37,657 nt of DNA from Actinotalea ferrariae (GTDB lineage: Bacteria > Actinomycetota > Actinomycetes > Actinomycetales > Cellulomonadaceae). Made by a program: the position numbers and the translations under genes. Of the stretch, positions 25,166 to 32,836 are shown piece by piece (within the stretch, counting starts at the first letter, position 1; every line of letters starts with the position of its first letter). The notes under the pieces are model-generated. The model saw only the letters and a program-made list of their open reading frames with translations. It ran no database searches and had not been told where the DNA came from. The stretch spans positions 1-37,657 of the forward strand of contig NZ_JACVQL010000148.1 of assembly GCF_019733465.1 (NCBI RefSeq), written 5' to 3'.

Positions 25166-26343
25166 TGGACCCACCCTTCGATCGCCTCCGGTGACAGCAC
25201 GTGCTCGACCGCCATCGCGCTCGCCCCCAGCACCCCGGCCCGGCCGCGTGTCCGGCTGGCCACGATGCGCAGGTGCTGGGTCGCCAGGGGGAGCGAGCGG
25301 CGGTAGACGACCTCGCGGATGCCCGCGAGCAGGTGCTCGCCGGCCTCCGCGAGATTCCCCCCGATGACGATGACCGAGGGGTTGAGCAGGCTCACCGCGG
25401 CCGCGAGGACGCCGCCGATGTCACGGCCCGCCTCGCGCACGGCGTGGCTCGCCCGCAGGTCACCGGCCCGCACGAGCGCGACGACGTCGGACGTCGACGC
25501 CGCCTCCACGCCCTGCTCGGACAGCACCGTGGCGATCGCCCGACCACTGGCCAGCGCCTCCAGGCAGCCCGTGTTGCCGCAGCGGCACAGCAGGTCCCGC
25601 CCGCCCGGCACCGCGATGTGCCCGAGGTCGCCCGCCGCGCCCTGCGCGCCCCGGCGCATCGTGCCGTCGCTGATCACGCCCGCACCGATGCCGGTCGCGA
25701 CCTTGACGAAGAGGAGGTGGTCCACCTCGGGGAACTCCGCGCGGTGCTCGCCCAGCGCCATGACGTTGACGTCGTTGTCCACGAGCACGGGGACGCCGAG
25801 GAGCCCGCGCACGATGCCAGGCACGTCGGTGTCGTCCCAGCCGGGCATGATCGGCGGGTTCGTGGGCCGTCCCGTGGCGTGGTCCACGGGCCCCGGCAGG
25901 CCGATCCCCACGCTGACGAGGTCGGACATCGACCGCCCGGCCTGGTCGACGAGCTTGCGACCCACGGCCGCCGCGCGTTCGAGCACCGGCCCCGGACCGT
26001 GGGCGATCGTGATCGGCTCCTGGTGCTCGGCGAGCACGGCCGAACCGAGGTCCGTGACGGCCAGGCGTGCGTGCGTGGCGCCGAGGTCGATCGCGAGCAC
26101 GATCCGTGCGCTCGGCTGGAACGCGAAGGTGGCGGGCGGGCGGCCTCCCGTGGACGTCGCCTCGCCCGCCGGTCCCACGAGTCCCAGCGCGAGGAGGTGG
26201 TCGATCCGCGCCGCGATCGTCGAGCGGGCCTGGCCGGTGACCTGGGCGAGCTCGGAGCGCGTGCGCGGACGGCCGTCACGGAGCAGCTGGAACATCTCGC
26301 CCGCACCCGTCGGCTTCACGGGGACCTTCGTCAGGGGATCCAT
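25162..26343 (-). CDS. ROK-family transcriptional regulator
   Basis: A NagC/XylR-type repressor of 393 residues. The N-terminal winged helix-turn-helix (about 15-65: LRDGRPRTRSELAQVTGQARSTIAARIDHLLALGLV) is followed by a sugar-kinase-like ROK domain: AIDLGATHARLAVTDL, then VGIGLPGPVDH, VLVDNDVNVMALGEHR, GDLGHIAV and the zinc motif CRCGNTGCLEALASG (Cys253/255/260). It should sense a sugar and control the divergent ABC-transporter operon. The ATG at 26343 (MDPLTKVPV) is preferred to one 22 codons upstream that would sit in the promoter region; TTCACT lies 7 bases before it. It is translationally coupled to the ThuA gene downstream. Confidence 0.9.
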   Translation of the reverse strand: MDPLTKVPVKPTGAGEMFQLLRDGRPRTRSELAQVTGQARSTIAARIDHLLALGLVGPAGEATSTGGRPPATFAFQPSARIVLAIDLGATHARLAVTDLGSAVLAEHQEPITIAHGPGPVLERAAAVGRKLVDQAGRSMSDLVSVGIGLPGPVDHATGRPTNPPIMPGWDDTDVPGIVRGLLGVPVLVDNDVNVMALGEHRAEFPEVDHLLFVKVATGIGAGVISDGTMRRGAQGAAGDLGHIAVPGGRDLLCRCGNTGCLEALASGRAIATVLSEQGVEAASTSDVVALVRAGDLRASHAVREAGRDIGGVLAAAVSLLNPSVIVIGGNLAEAGEHLLAGIREVVYRRSLPLATQHLRIVASRTRGRAGVLGASAMAVEHVLSPEAIEGWVQ

Positions 26344-26416
26344 CGGGGGCAGTGAAGCACACCCCCCTTGTGCACGTCGCGGTCCGTATGTGTGCCGAGA
26401 CAATTTCACCTTTTGC

Positions 26417-26446
26417 TTGACGCCCGTCAGAAGTCCGCCCTACGTT
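26417..26446 (+). promoter_or_regulatory. Promoter of the sugar ABC operon with overlapping palindrome
   Basis: TTGACG (26417-26422), an 18-base spacer and TACGTT (26441-26446) lie 7 bases before the ATG at 26454. The 12-base palindrome TGACGCCCGTCA (26418-26429; TGACG-CC-CGTCA) covers the -35 box and is a good candidate for the ROK repressor operator. The local AT content just upstream (AATTTCACCTTTTGCTTGA) is high for this genome. Confidence 0.65.
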
Positions 26447-26453
26447 CGGCCGC

Positions 26454-28016
26454 ATGGTCGATGACGACACCCGGGGGACAGCCCCGGCCGGACCGGCGAC
26501 GACGCCGGCCACGACGGGTGCACTGCTCGAGATGCAGGGCATCGTCAAGCACTTCCCCGGTGCGAAGGCCCTGGACGGCGTCGACCTCGACGTCCGCCCC
26601 GGAGAGGTGCACTGCCTGCTCGGCCAGAACGGGGCGGGCAAGTCGACCCTGATCAAGGTGCTCGCGGGCGCCCACCGGCCCGACGCCGGGACGATCACCT
26701 GGGAGGGCCGGCCCCTCGCGCTCGACGAGCCGGTCCAGTCCCTCCGCGCCGGCATCGCCACGATGTACCAGGAGCTCGACGTCGTCGACGGGCTCACGAT
26801 CGCGGAGAACGTCTTCCTCGGCCACGAGCTCGCCCGGGGCGGCTTCACGCAGCGCTCGGGGGCGGCGGCACGGACGCGTGAGCTCCTCGCCCGCCTCGGC
26901 CACGGCGACCTCCCGCCGAACCGCGAGGTCGGCCGCCTCTCGGCGGCCGAGAAGCAGGTCGTCAGCATGGCTCGGGCGCTCTCCCACGACGCCCGGCTCA
27001 TCGTCATGGACGAGCCGTCCGCCGTGCTCGACTCGGGGGAGGTCGAGAACCTCTTCCGCGTGGTCCGGCAGCTGACCTCCGACGGCGTGGCCGTCGTCTA
27101 CATCTCCCACCGCCTCGAGGAGATCCGGCGGATCGGCGATCGCATCACCGTCCTCAAGGACGGCCGGACGGTGGCCACGGGGCTGCCCGTCGCCTCGACC
27201 GCGACCGCGGACCTCATCCGCCTCATGACCGGCCGGTCCGTCGAGCAGGTCTTCCCGGCGCGCGCCACCGTGGCCTCGGACGCGCCGGTGCTGCTCGAGG
27301 TCGACGCCCTCGCCCTGCAGGGCGTGTTCGCCGACGTCTCGTTCGAGGTCCGCGCGGGGGAGGTCGTGGGGCTCGCCGGTCTCGTCGGGTCCGGCCGCTC
27401 CGAGATCCTCGAGACCGTCTACGGCGCCCGCCGCGCGACGTCCGGCCGGGTGCTGGTCGCAGGACGCGCCCTGCCGGCGGGATCCGTCGCCGCCGCCGTC
27501 CGCGCGGGCATCGGCCTCGCGCCGGAGGAGCGCAAGAGCCAGGGCCTGCTCCTCGACGAGCCCGTCTACCGCAACGTCACCCTCTCGACGTTCGCCCGGT
27601 ACGCGCGCGGCTCGCTCCTCGACGAGCGCGGGGAGCGCCGGGTCGCGCGCGAGCAGATCGAGGCGCTCGACGTGCGCCCGGCGGACCCCGAGCGCCACGC
27701 CCGCACGCTCTCGGGCGGCAACCAGCAGAAGGTCATGCTGGCGCGCTGGCTCGTCCACGGCTGCCGCGTCCTGCTCCTCGACGAGCCGACCCGCGGCGTC
27801 GACGTCGGCGCGCGCGCCGAGATCTACACACTCGTCCAGCGCCTGGCGGCGGCGGGCAACGCGGTCGTCGTCGTCTCGAGCGAGATCGAGGAGGTCCTCG
27901 CGCTCTCGCACCGGGTCCTCGTCGTGGCCGACGGCCGCATCGTGCACCAGGGCCCGGCCGACAGCATCGACGAGCACGCGGTGCTCGACCTCGTCATGGA
28001 AGGAAGTGCCGCGTGA
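26454..28016 (+). CDS. Sugar ABC transporter ATP-binding protein (RbsA/XylG type)
   Basis: A double-ATPase subunit of a CUT2-class sugar importer, 520 residues, at the cytoplasmic face of the membrane. In the first domain, Walker A is GQNGAGKST (57-65), the signature is LSAAEKQ (from 162) and Walker B is LIVMDEPS (Asp186). In the second, the P-loop is degenerate (LVGSGRSE), the signature is LSGGNQQK (from 419) and Walker B is LLLDEPTRGVDVG. This asymmetry is normal for RbsA. The start is ATG at 26454 with a leaderless-type promoter. The permease gene overlaps the stop by 4 bases. The substrate, probably a mono- or disaccharide-like compound, is not set by this subunit. Confidence 0.93.
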   Translation: MVDDDTRGTAPAGPATTPATTGALLEMQGIVKHFPGAKALDGVDLDVRPGEVHCLLGQNGAGKSTLIKVLAGAHRPDAGTITWEGRPLALDEPVQSLRAGIATMYQELDVVDGLTIAENVFLGHELARGGFTQRSGAAARTRELLARLGHGDLPPNREVGRLSAAEKQVVSMARALSHDARLIVMDEPSAVLDSGEVENLFRVVRQLTSDGVAVVYISHRLEEIRRIGDRITVLKDGRTVATGLPVASTATADLIRLMTGRSVEQVFPARATVASDAPVLLEVDALALQGVFADVSFEVRAGEVVGLAGLVGSGRSEILETVYGARRATSGRVLVAGRALPAGSVAAAVRAGIGLAPEERKSQGLLLDEPVYRNVTLSTFARYARGSLLDERGERRVAREQIEALDVRPADPERHARTLSGGNQQKVMLARWLVHGCRVLLLDEPTRGVDVGARAEIYTLVQRLAAAGNAVVVVSSEIEEVLALSHRVLVVADGRIVHQGPADSIDEHAVLDLVMEGSAA

Positions 28017-29122
28017 GCGAGTCCCTGCCCCCCTCGTTGGCCACCGGCGGCAGCGTGCCACCGGGTCCCGACGACCGCACGCCCCTGGCCCGCACCGCCG
28101 ACGACGGCGGGCACGGGACCGCCGCGCAGGCGGCGGCCGGCACCGGCCGCACAGGGCGCCGCGGGCTCCTGCACGGCGGCGTGGGCCGCAACCTCGGGCT
28201 CGTCGTCGCGCTCGTCGCCCTGTGCGTCGTCGGCGTCGTCACGGGCGGCGACCGCTTCGCGAGCCTCGACAACGTCATGACGATCCTGCGCCTCGCCGCG
28301 GTCATCGGCGTCCTCAGCATCGGCATGACGTTCGTCATCACCGGCGGCGGCATCGACCTGTCTGTCGGCTCCGTCCTCGGGCTCGCGAGCATCTGGGCCT
28401 CGACCGTCGCGACCCAGACGATGGCCGAGGACGTGCACTGGGTCGTCATGGTCCTCACCGCCCTCGCGGTGGGCACCGCGGCCGGACTCGTCAACGGCGT
28501 GCTCATCGCCTACGGGAAGGTGGTGGCCTTCATCGCGACCCTGGCGATGATGGTCGCGGCGCGCGGGCTCGCGGAGATGATCGCCAACCGGCAGACGCAG
28601 ATCGTCGACGTCGACACGTTCCTCGACGCGGTGCGCGGCGACGTGCTCGGCATCCCGAAGATCGTCTGGGTCTTCGTCCTCGTCGCCGTCGCCGGCTGGC
28701 TGCTGCTCAACCGGACCACCTTCGGCCGCCGGACGCTCGCCGTCGGCGGCAACCCGGAGGCGGCCCGCCTCGCCGGGATCAAGGTCCGCCGGCACACGAT
28801 GTACCTCTACGCCCTCGCCGGCCTGACCGCCGGCATCGCCGCGGTGATGATGCTCGGGCGCACCGGCTCGGGCTCCTCGACGCACGGCATGCTCTACGAG
28901 CTCGACGCCATCGCGGCCGTCGTCGTCGGCGGCACGCTCCTGGCGGGCGGCCGCGGCACGATCATCGGCACCGTTCTCGGCGTCGTCCTCTTCTCGACGC
29001 TCACCAACGTCTTCATCATCAACAACCTGTCGACGTCGGCCCAGTCCGTCGCCAAGGGCGTGATCATCGTCGCCGCCGTGCTCCTGCAGCAGCGTCTCGC
29101 CGCGCGGTCCCGCGGCGCCTGA
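28013..29122 (+). CDS. Sugar ABC transporter permease (RbsC type)
   Basis: A membrane permease of 369 residues in the BPD_transp_2 family. After a long hydrophilic N-terminus (about 55 residues), about nine to ten hydrophobic segments follow, starting LGLVVALVALCVVGVVTG. Conserved family motifs are GMTFVITGGGIDLSVGSVLGLAS, GLVNGVLIAYGKVVAFIATLAMM, FGRRTLAVGGNPEAARLAGI and the AVVVGGTLLAGGRGTIIGT region. GTG at 28013 overlaps the ATPase stop (GTGA). It forms the transmembrane pore with the ATPase upstream and receives sugar from the lipoprotein encoded downstream. Confidence 0.93.
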   Translation: MSESLPPSLATGGSVPPGPDDRTPLARTADDGGHGTAAQAAAGTGRTGRRGLLHGGVGRNLGLVVALVALCVVGVVTGGDRFASLDNVMTILRLAAVIGVLSIGMTFVITGGGIDLSVGSVLGLASIWASTVATQTMAEDVHWVVMVLTALAVGTAAGLVNGVLIAYGKVVAFIATLAMMVAARGLAEMIANRQTQIVDVDTFLDAVRGDVLGIPKIVWVFVLVAVAGWLLLNRTTFGRRTLAVGGNPEAARLAGIKVRRHTMYLYALAGLTAGIAAVMMLGRTGSGSSTHGMLYELDAIAAVVVGGTLLAGGRGTIIGTVLGVVLFSTLTNVFIINNLSTSAQSVAKGVIIVAAVLLQQRLAARSRGA

Positions 29123-29244
29123 CCCGCTCGCGCGCGCCCCTGCCGTCCCGCTACCCAACCCTCAGCCCCGCCCGGCCGCCCGGCCGAGCGACCCCTCGTC
29201 CACTCACCCGCACAGCACCACCCGACCGTCCGAGGAGGACACCG

Positions 29245-30300
29245 ATGTCCGCACACCGCTCCGGCCCCCGCCGCCGGCTCGTCCAGGCAGGCGCCATCGC
29301 CGCCGGCCTGACGCTGCTCGTGGGCTGCACGTCCAACGCCCCCGCCGAGGAGGACGACTCCTCGCAGGAGCAGGACGACGGCGCCACCTCCGCGAACGAC
29401 GACTCGGGCGACACCGTCACGATCGGCTTCTCGGCGCCCGCCGCCGACCACGGGTGGATGGGCGCGATCACGTCGTCCGCACGCGCCGAGGCGGAGAAGT
29501 ACGACGACGTCGAGCTCCTCGTCGCGGAGGGCACCAACGACGTCAACCTGCAGATCAGCCAGGTCGAGCAGTTCATCAACGACGGCGTCGACGCCATCGT
29601 CCTGCTGCCGTTCGACGGCGCGGCGCTGACCGACGTCGCGACCCGGGCGATGGAGGAGGGGATCGTCGTCGTCAACGTCGACCGCGAGTTCTCGAGCCCG
29701 TTCGCGGCCCGCACGACGATCCTCGGCGACAACTACGGCATGGGCGTCAGCGCCGGGACGTACATCTGCGAGCAGCTCGGCGGTGACGAGGACGCCGTCG
29801 TCGCCGAGATCGCGGGCATCGACTCGCTGCCGCTGACGCAGGACCGCAGCCAGGGCTTCGCGGACGCGCTCTCCGACTGCGGCCTCGAGGTCGAGAACCG
29901 CGTCGCCGCCGACTTCACGGTCCAGGGCGGCCAGGCGGCCGCGGCCAACCTGCTCCAGGCGGCGCCGCAGATCGACGCCCTGTGGAACCACGACGACGAC
30001 CAGGGCGTGGGCGTCCTCGCGGCGATCGAGGAGGCCGGGCGGGACGAGTTCATCATGGTCGGCGGCGCCGGTTCGCGGAGCGTCATGGAGTCGATCCAGG
30101 CCGGTGACTCGGTGCTCCAGGCGACCGTCATCTACCCGTCGACGCAGGCCGCCGACGGCATCCGCCTCGCGCGGCTCATCGCGCAGGACAAGGCCCTGAG
30201 CGACCTCGTCGAGGTCGAGGTCCCGCGGACCATCCAGCTCTACGCGCCCGTCGTGACGGCGGACAACGTCGAGCAGTACCTGCCGACCGCCTTCGAGTGA
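29245..30300 (+). CDS. Sugar ABC transporter substrate-binding lipoprotein
   Basis: An RbsB-like periplasmic-binding protein, 351 residues, tethered outside the membrane. The signal peptide has RRRLVQAG, a hydrophobic core and a lipobox LLVGC, with lipidated Cys28. An acidic linker (about 30-52) precedes the Peripla_BP_4 domain: TIGFSAPAADHGWMGAITSSAR, FINDGVDAIVLLPFDGAAL, VVVNVDREF, LWNHDDDQGVGVLAAI and GDSVLQATVIYPSTQAADGIRLA. It binds a sugar-like ligand not identifiable from sequence. A GAGGAGG site lies just before the ATG. It is separated from the permease by 122 bp, and a hairpin follows. Confidence 0.93.
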   Translation: MSAHRSGPRRRLVQAGAIAAGLTLLVGCTSNAPAEEDDSSQEQDDGATSANDDSGDTVTIGFSAPAADHGWMGAITSSARAEAEKYDDVELLVAEGTNDVNLQISQVEQFINDGVDAIVLLPFDGAALTDVATRAMEEGIVVVNVDREFSSPFAARTTILGDNYGMGVSAGTYICEQLGGDEDAVVAEIAGIDSLPLTQDRSQGFADALSDCGLEVENRVAADFTVQGGQAAAANLLQAAPQIDALWNHDDDQGVGVLAAIEEAGRDEFIMVGGAGSRSVMESIQAGDSVLQATVIYPSTQAADGIRLARLIAQDKALSDLVEVEVPRTIQLYAPVVTADNVEQYLPTAFE

Positions 30301-30311
30301 CCGGCGCGTGA

Positions 30312-30343
30312 GGTGGCGGGCGTCCGACCGGGCGCCCGCCTCC
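30312..30343 (+). terminator. Hairpin after the binding-protein gene, possible attenuator
   Basis: GGCGGGCG and CGCCCGCC form an 8-bp stem with a 10-base loop, extended by two further pairs past one mismatch. It lies between the lipoprotein and oxidoreductase genes and may cut read-through, keeping the binding protein in excess. Confidence 0.5.
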
Positions 30344-30409
30344 CGCCGCCGGCGGTTCCCGACAGGCCCGTCACGGGCAGGACGAGGCGCACGGAGAGTG
30401 GAGACGGTG

Positions 30410-31678
30410 ATGGAGCAGCACGAGGCGCACCAGTCGCAGGGCCGGCTGGGCGTGGGCATGATCGGGTACGCGTTCATGGGCGCGGCCCACTCCCAGGCCT
30501 GGCGCGTGGCACCGCGCTTCTTCGACCTGCCGCTGACCCCGGAGATGACCGTGGTCGCCGGCCGGACGCGGCCCGCGGTGGAGGAGGCGGCGGCCCGGCT
30601 GGGCTGGGCGTCCGTCGAGACGGACTGGCGCGCGGTCCTGCGCCGGGACGACGTCGACCTCGTCGACGTCTGCACGCCGGGCGACACGCACGCCGAGATC
30701 GCGATCGCGGCGCTCGAGGCCGGCAAGCACGTCCTGTGCGAGAAGCCGCTCGCCAACTCCGTCGCCGAGGCGGAGGACATGGTGCGCGCCGCCGACGCCG
30801 CCGCCGCCCGCGGCGTGCGCGCGATGGTCGGGTTCACCTACCGGCGGGTCCCGGCCGTCGCCCTCGCGCGGCAGCTCGTCGCCGAGGGGCGACTCGGCAC
30901 GGTCCGCCACGTCAGGGCCCAGTACCTGCAGGACTGGATCGCCGACCCGCAGGCCCCGCTGTCCTGGCGGCTCGACAGGGCGACCGCCGGCTCGGGGGCG
31001 CTCGGCGACATCGGCGCGCACATCGTCGACCTCACGCAGTTCATCACCGGTGAGCGCATCACGGGCGTCGGCGGACTGCTGGAGACGTTCGTCAAGGAGC
31101 GTCCGCTGGCGACCGAGTTCTCGGGCCTCCACGGCGCCGCCGGCTCGGGCACCGGACCGGTCACCGTGGACGACGCCGCGCTGTTCCTCGCCCGGTTCGA
31201 GGGCGGCGCCGTCGGCTCGTTCGAGGCGACGCGGTTCGCCTGGGGCCGCAAGAACGCGATCCGGATCGAGATCAACGGCTCCCTCGGCTCCCTCGCCTTC
31301 GACTTCGAGGACATGAACGTCCTGCACCTCTTCGACGCCACGGAGGACGCGCGCGTCGCGGGCTTCCGCCGCATCGTCGTCACCGAGCCCGAGCACCCCT
31401 ACATCGGTGCCTGGTGGCCCGCCGGCCACGGGCTGGGCTACGAGCACGGGTTCGTCCACCAGGTCGTCGACCTCGTCCGCGCGATCGGCGCCGGGGAGCA
31501 GCCGACGCCGTCGTTCGCGGACGGACTGCAGGTCCAGCGCGTGCTCGACGCCGTCGAGCGCAGCGCCGGCGACGAGAGCCGATGGACCTCCGTCGCCACC
31601 GGTGCGTCGCCGCACGCACCGTCCCCGACCGCCGCCCCGATCCACCAGGTCGCCACGACCGGCACGAAGGAGAGCTGA
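30410..31678 (+). CDS. Gfo/Idh/MocA-family oxidoreductase
   Basis: An NAD(P)-dependent sugar dehydrogenase of 422 residues. The Rossmann motif is GVGMIGYAFMG (14-24), with VDVCTPGDTHAEIAIAALEAGKHVLCEKPLA carrying the catalytic Lys112 of the EKP motif. The C-terminal domain has GSGALGDIGAHIVDLTQFITG and GYEHGFVHQVVDLVRAI. Relatives such as ThuB oxidise C3 of glycosides to 3-keto sugars, which is the role suggested here by its neighbours; myo-inositol or another sugar oxidation is an alternative. The start is ATG at 30410 with GGAG upstream. The isomerase gene follows with only 3 bases between. Confidence 0.9.
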   Translation: MEQHEAHQSQGRLGVGMIGYAFMGAAHSQAWRVAPRFFDLPLTPEMTVVAGRTRPAVEEAAARLGWASVETDWRAVLRRDDVDLVDVCTPGDTHAEIAIAALEAGKHVLCEKPLANSVAEAEDMVRAADAAAARGVRAMVGFTYRRVPAVALARQLVAEGRLGTVRHVRAQYLQDWIADPQAPLSWRLDRATAGSGALGDIGAHIVDLTQFITGERITGVGGLLETFVKERPLATEFSGLHGAAGSGTGPVTVDDAALFLARFEGGAVGSFEATRFAWGRKNAIRIEINGSLGSLAFDFEDMNVLHLFDATEDARVAGFRRIVVTEPEHPYIGAWWPAGHGLGYEHGFVHQVVDLVRAIGAGEQPTPSFADGLQVQRVLDAVERSAGDESRWTSVATGASPHAPSPTAAPIHQVATTGTKES

Positions 31679-31681
31679 CGC

Positions 31682-32686
31682 ATGGCCCGTCCGATCACCC
31701 TGTTCACCGGCCAGTGGGCCGACCTGCCGCTCGAGGAGGTCGCGCGCCTCGCGTCCGGCTGGGGCTACGACGGCCTCGAGCTGGCCTGCTGGGGGGACCA
31801 CCTCGACGTCGCCCGCGCCGCGGAGGACGACGCGTACGTCCGTGACCGGCTCGACCTGCTCGAGCGTCACGGCCTGCAGCTGTTCGCGATCTCCAACCAC
31901 CTGTCCGGCCAGGCGGTGTGCGACGACCCGATCGACCAGCGCCACCGCGACATGCTCACCGACCGTGTGTGGGGCGACGGCGACCCCGAGGGCGTCCGGC
32001 AGCGGGCGGCGCGCGAGATGGAGCTCACCGCGCGTGCGGCCGCGCGGCTCGGCGTGCGGACCGTCGTCGGGTTCACCGGGTCGTCGATCTGGAAGTACGT
32101 GGCGATGTTCCCGCCCGCGTCCGCCGAGCTCGTCGACGCCGGCTACCGGGACTTCGCCGACCGCTGGAACCCCGTCCTCGACGTCTTCGACGAGGTGGGG
32201 GTGCGCTTCGCGCACGAGGTCCACCCGAGCGAGATCGCGTACGACTACTGGACGACCGTCCGGACGCTCGAGGCGATCGGCCACCGCGAGGCGTTCGGCC
32301 TCAACTGGGACCCGAGCCACTTCGTCTGGCAGGACCTGGACCCCGTGGGCTTCATGTGGGACTTCCGCGAGCGGATCTACCACGTGGACTGCAAGGACGC
32401 GAAGCGCCGGGTGGGCAACGGCCGCAACGGCCGCCTCGGGTCGCACCTGCCGTGGGCCGACCCGCGTCGCGGCTGGGACTTCGTGTCGACCGGTCACGGC
32501 GACGTCCCGTGGGAGGACTCGTTCCGGATGCTCAACACCATCGGCTACGACGGCCCCATCTCGGTCGAGTGGGAGGACGCCGGGATGGACCGGCTCGTCG
32601 GCGCCCCCGAGGCCCTGGAGTTCGTCCGGCGGCTCGCGTTCGCGCCGCCCACGGCGTCCTTCGACGCCGCGTTCAGCACGCGCTGA
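31682..32686 (+). CDS. Sugar phosphate isomerase/epimerase family (AP endonuclease 2 TIM barrel)
   Basis: A xylose-isomerase-like TIM-barrel enzyme, 334 residues, cytoplasmic. Likely metal ligands are Glu179 (FAHEVHPSE), Asp210 (LNWDPSHF), His234 (YHVDCKD) and Glu296 (SVEWEDAG). The N-terminal part ([36 protein letters not shown]) is typical of the family. Members next to Gfo/Idh/MocA dehydrogenases isomerise or eliminate from 3-keto sugars or inositol-type products; the exact reaction is unknown. The Shine-Dalgarno AAGGAG lies within the end of the preceding gene, so the two are tightly linked. A strong hairpin follows. Confidence 0.9.
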   Translation: MARPITLFTGQWADLPLEEVARLASGWGYDGLELACWGDHLDVARAAEDDAYVRDRLDLLERHGLQLFAISNHLSGQAVCDDPIDQRHRDMLTDRVWGDGDPEGVRQRAAREMELTARAAARLGVRTVVGFTGSSIWKYVAMFPPASAELVDAGYRDFADRWNPVLDVFDEVGVRFAHEVHPSEIAYDYWTTVRTLEAIGHREAFGLNWDPSHFVWQDLDPVGFMWDFRERIYHVDCKDAKRRVGNGRNGRLGSHLPWADPRRGWDFVSTGHGDVPWEDSFRMLNTIGYDGPISVEWEDAGMDRLVGAPEALEFVRRLAFAPPTASFDAAFSTR

Positions 32687-32769
32687 CCAGGACCCGCTGA
32701 CCGGCACGGCTCACGCCGGCGACAGACCCGGACCGGACCGGACCCGAACACCTCTGCACACGGCGTCAC

Positions 32770-32795
32770 CACGCCGGCGCACCCGCGCCGGCGTG
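32770..32795 (+). terminator. Strong hairpin before the large secreted-protein gene
   Basis: CACGCCGGCGC and GCGCCGGCGTG form a perfect 11-bp stem with loop ACCC. It probably ends most transcription from the transport/oxidoreductase unit and leaves the next gene with its own or attenuated expression. Confidence 0.6.
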
Positions 32796-32836
32796 CTCAC
32801 CCCTGCGTTCCCGAGCATTGCCCTCAAGGAGGAAGC

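Noticed and set aside
26937-26957. Non-canonical first ABC signature (LSAAEKQ) as inactivation
   Set aside because: RbsA-type proteins normally carry a variant signature in the first ATPase half and a degenerate P-loop in the second.
30371-32707. 778-codon minus-strand open frame
   Set aside because: Shadow of the oxidoreductase and isomerase genes on the plus strand.
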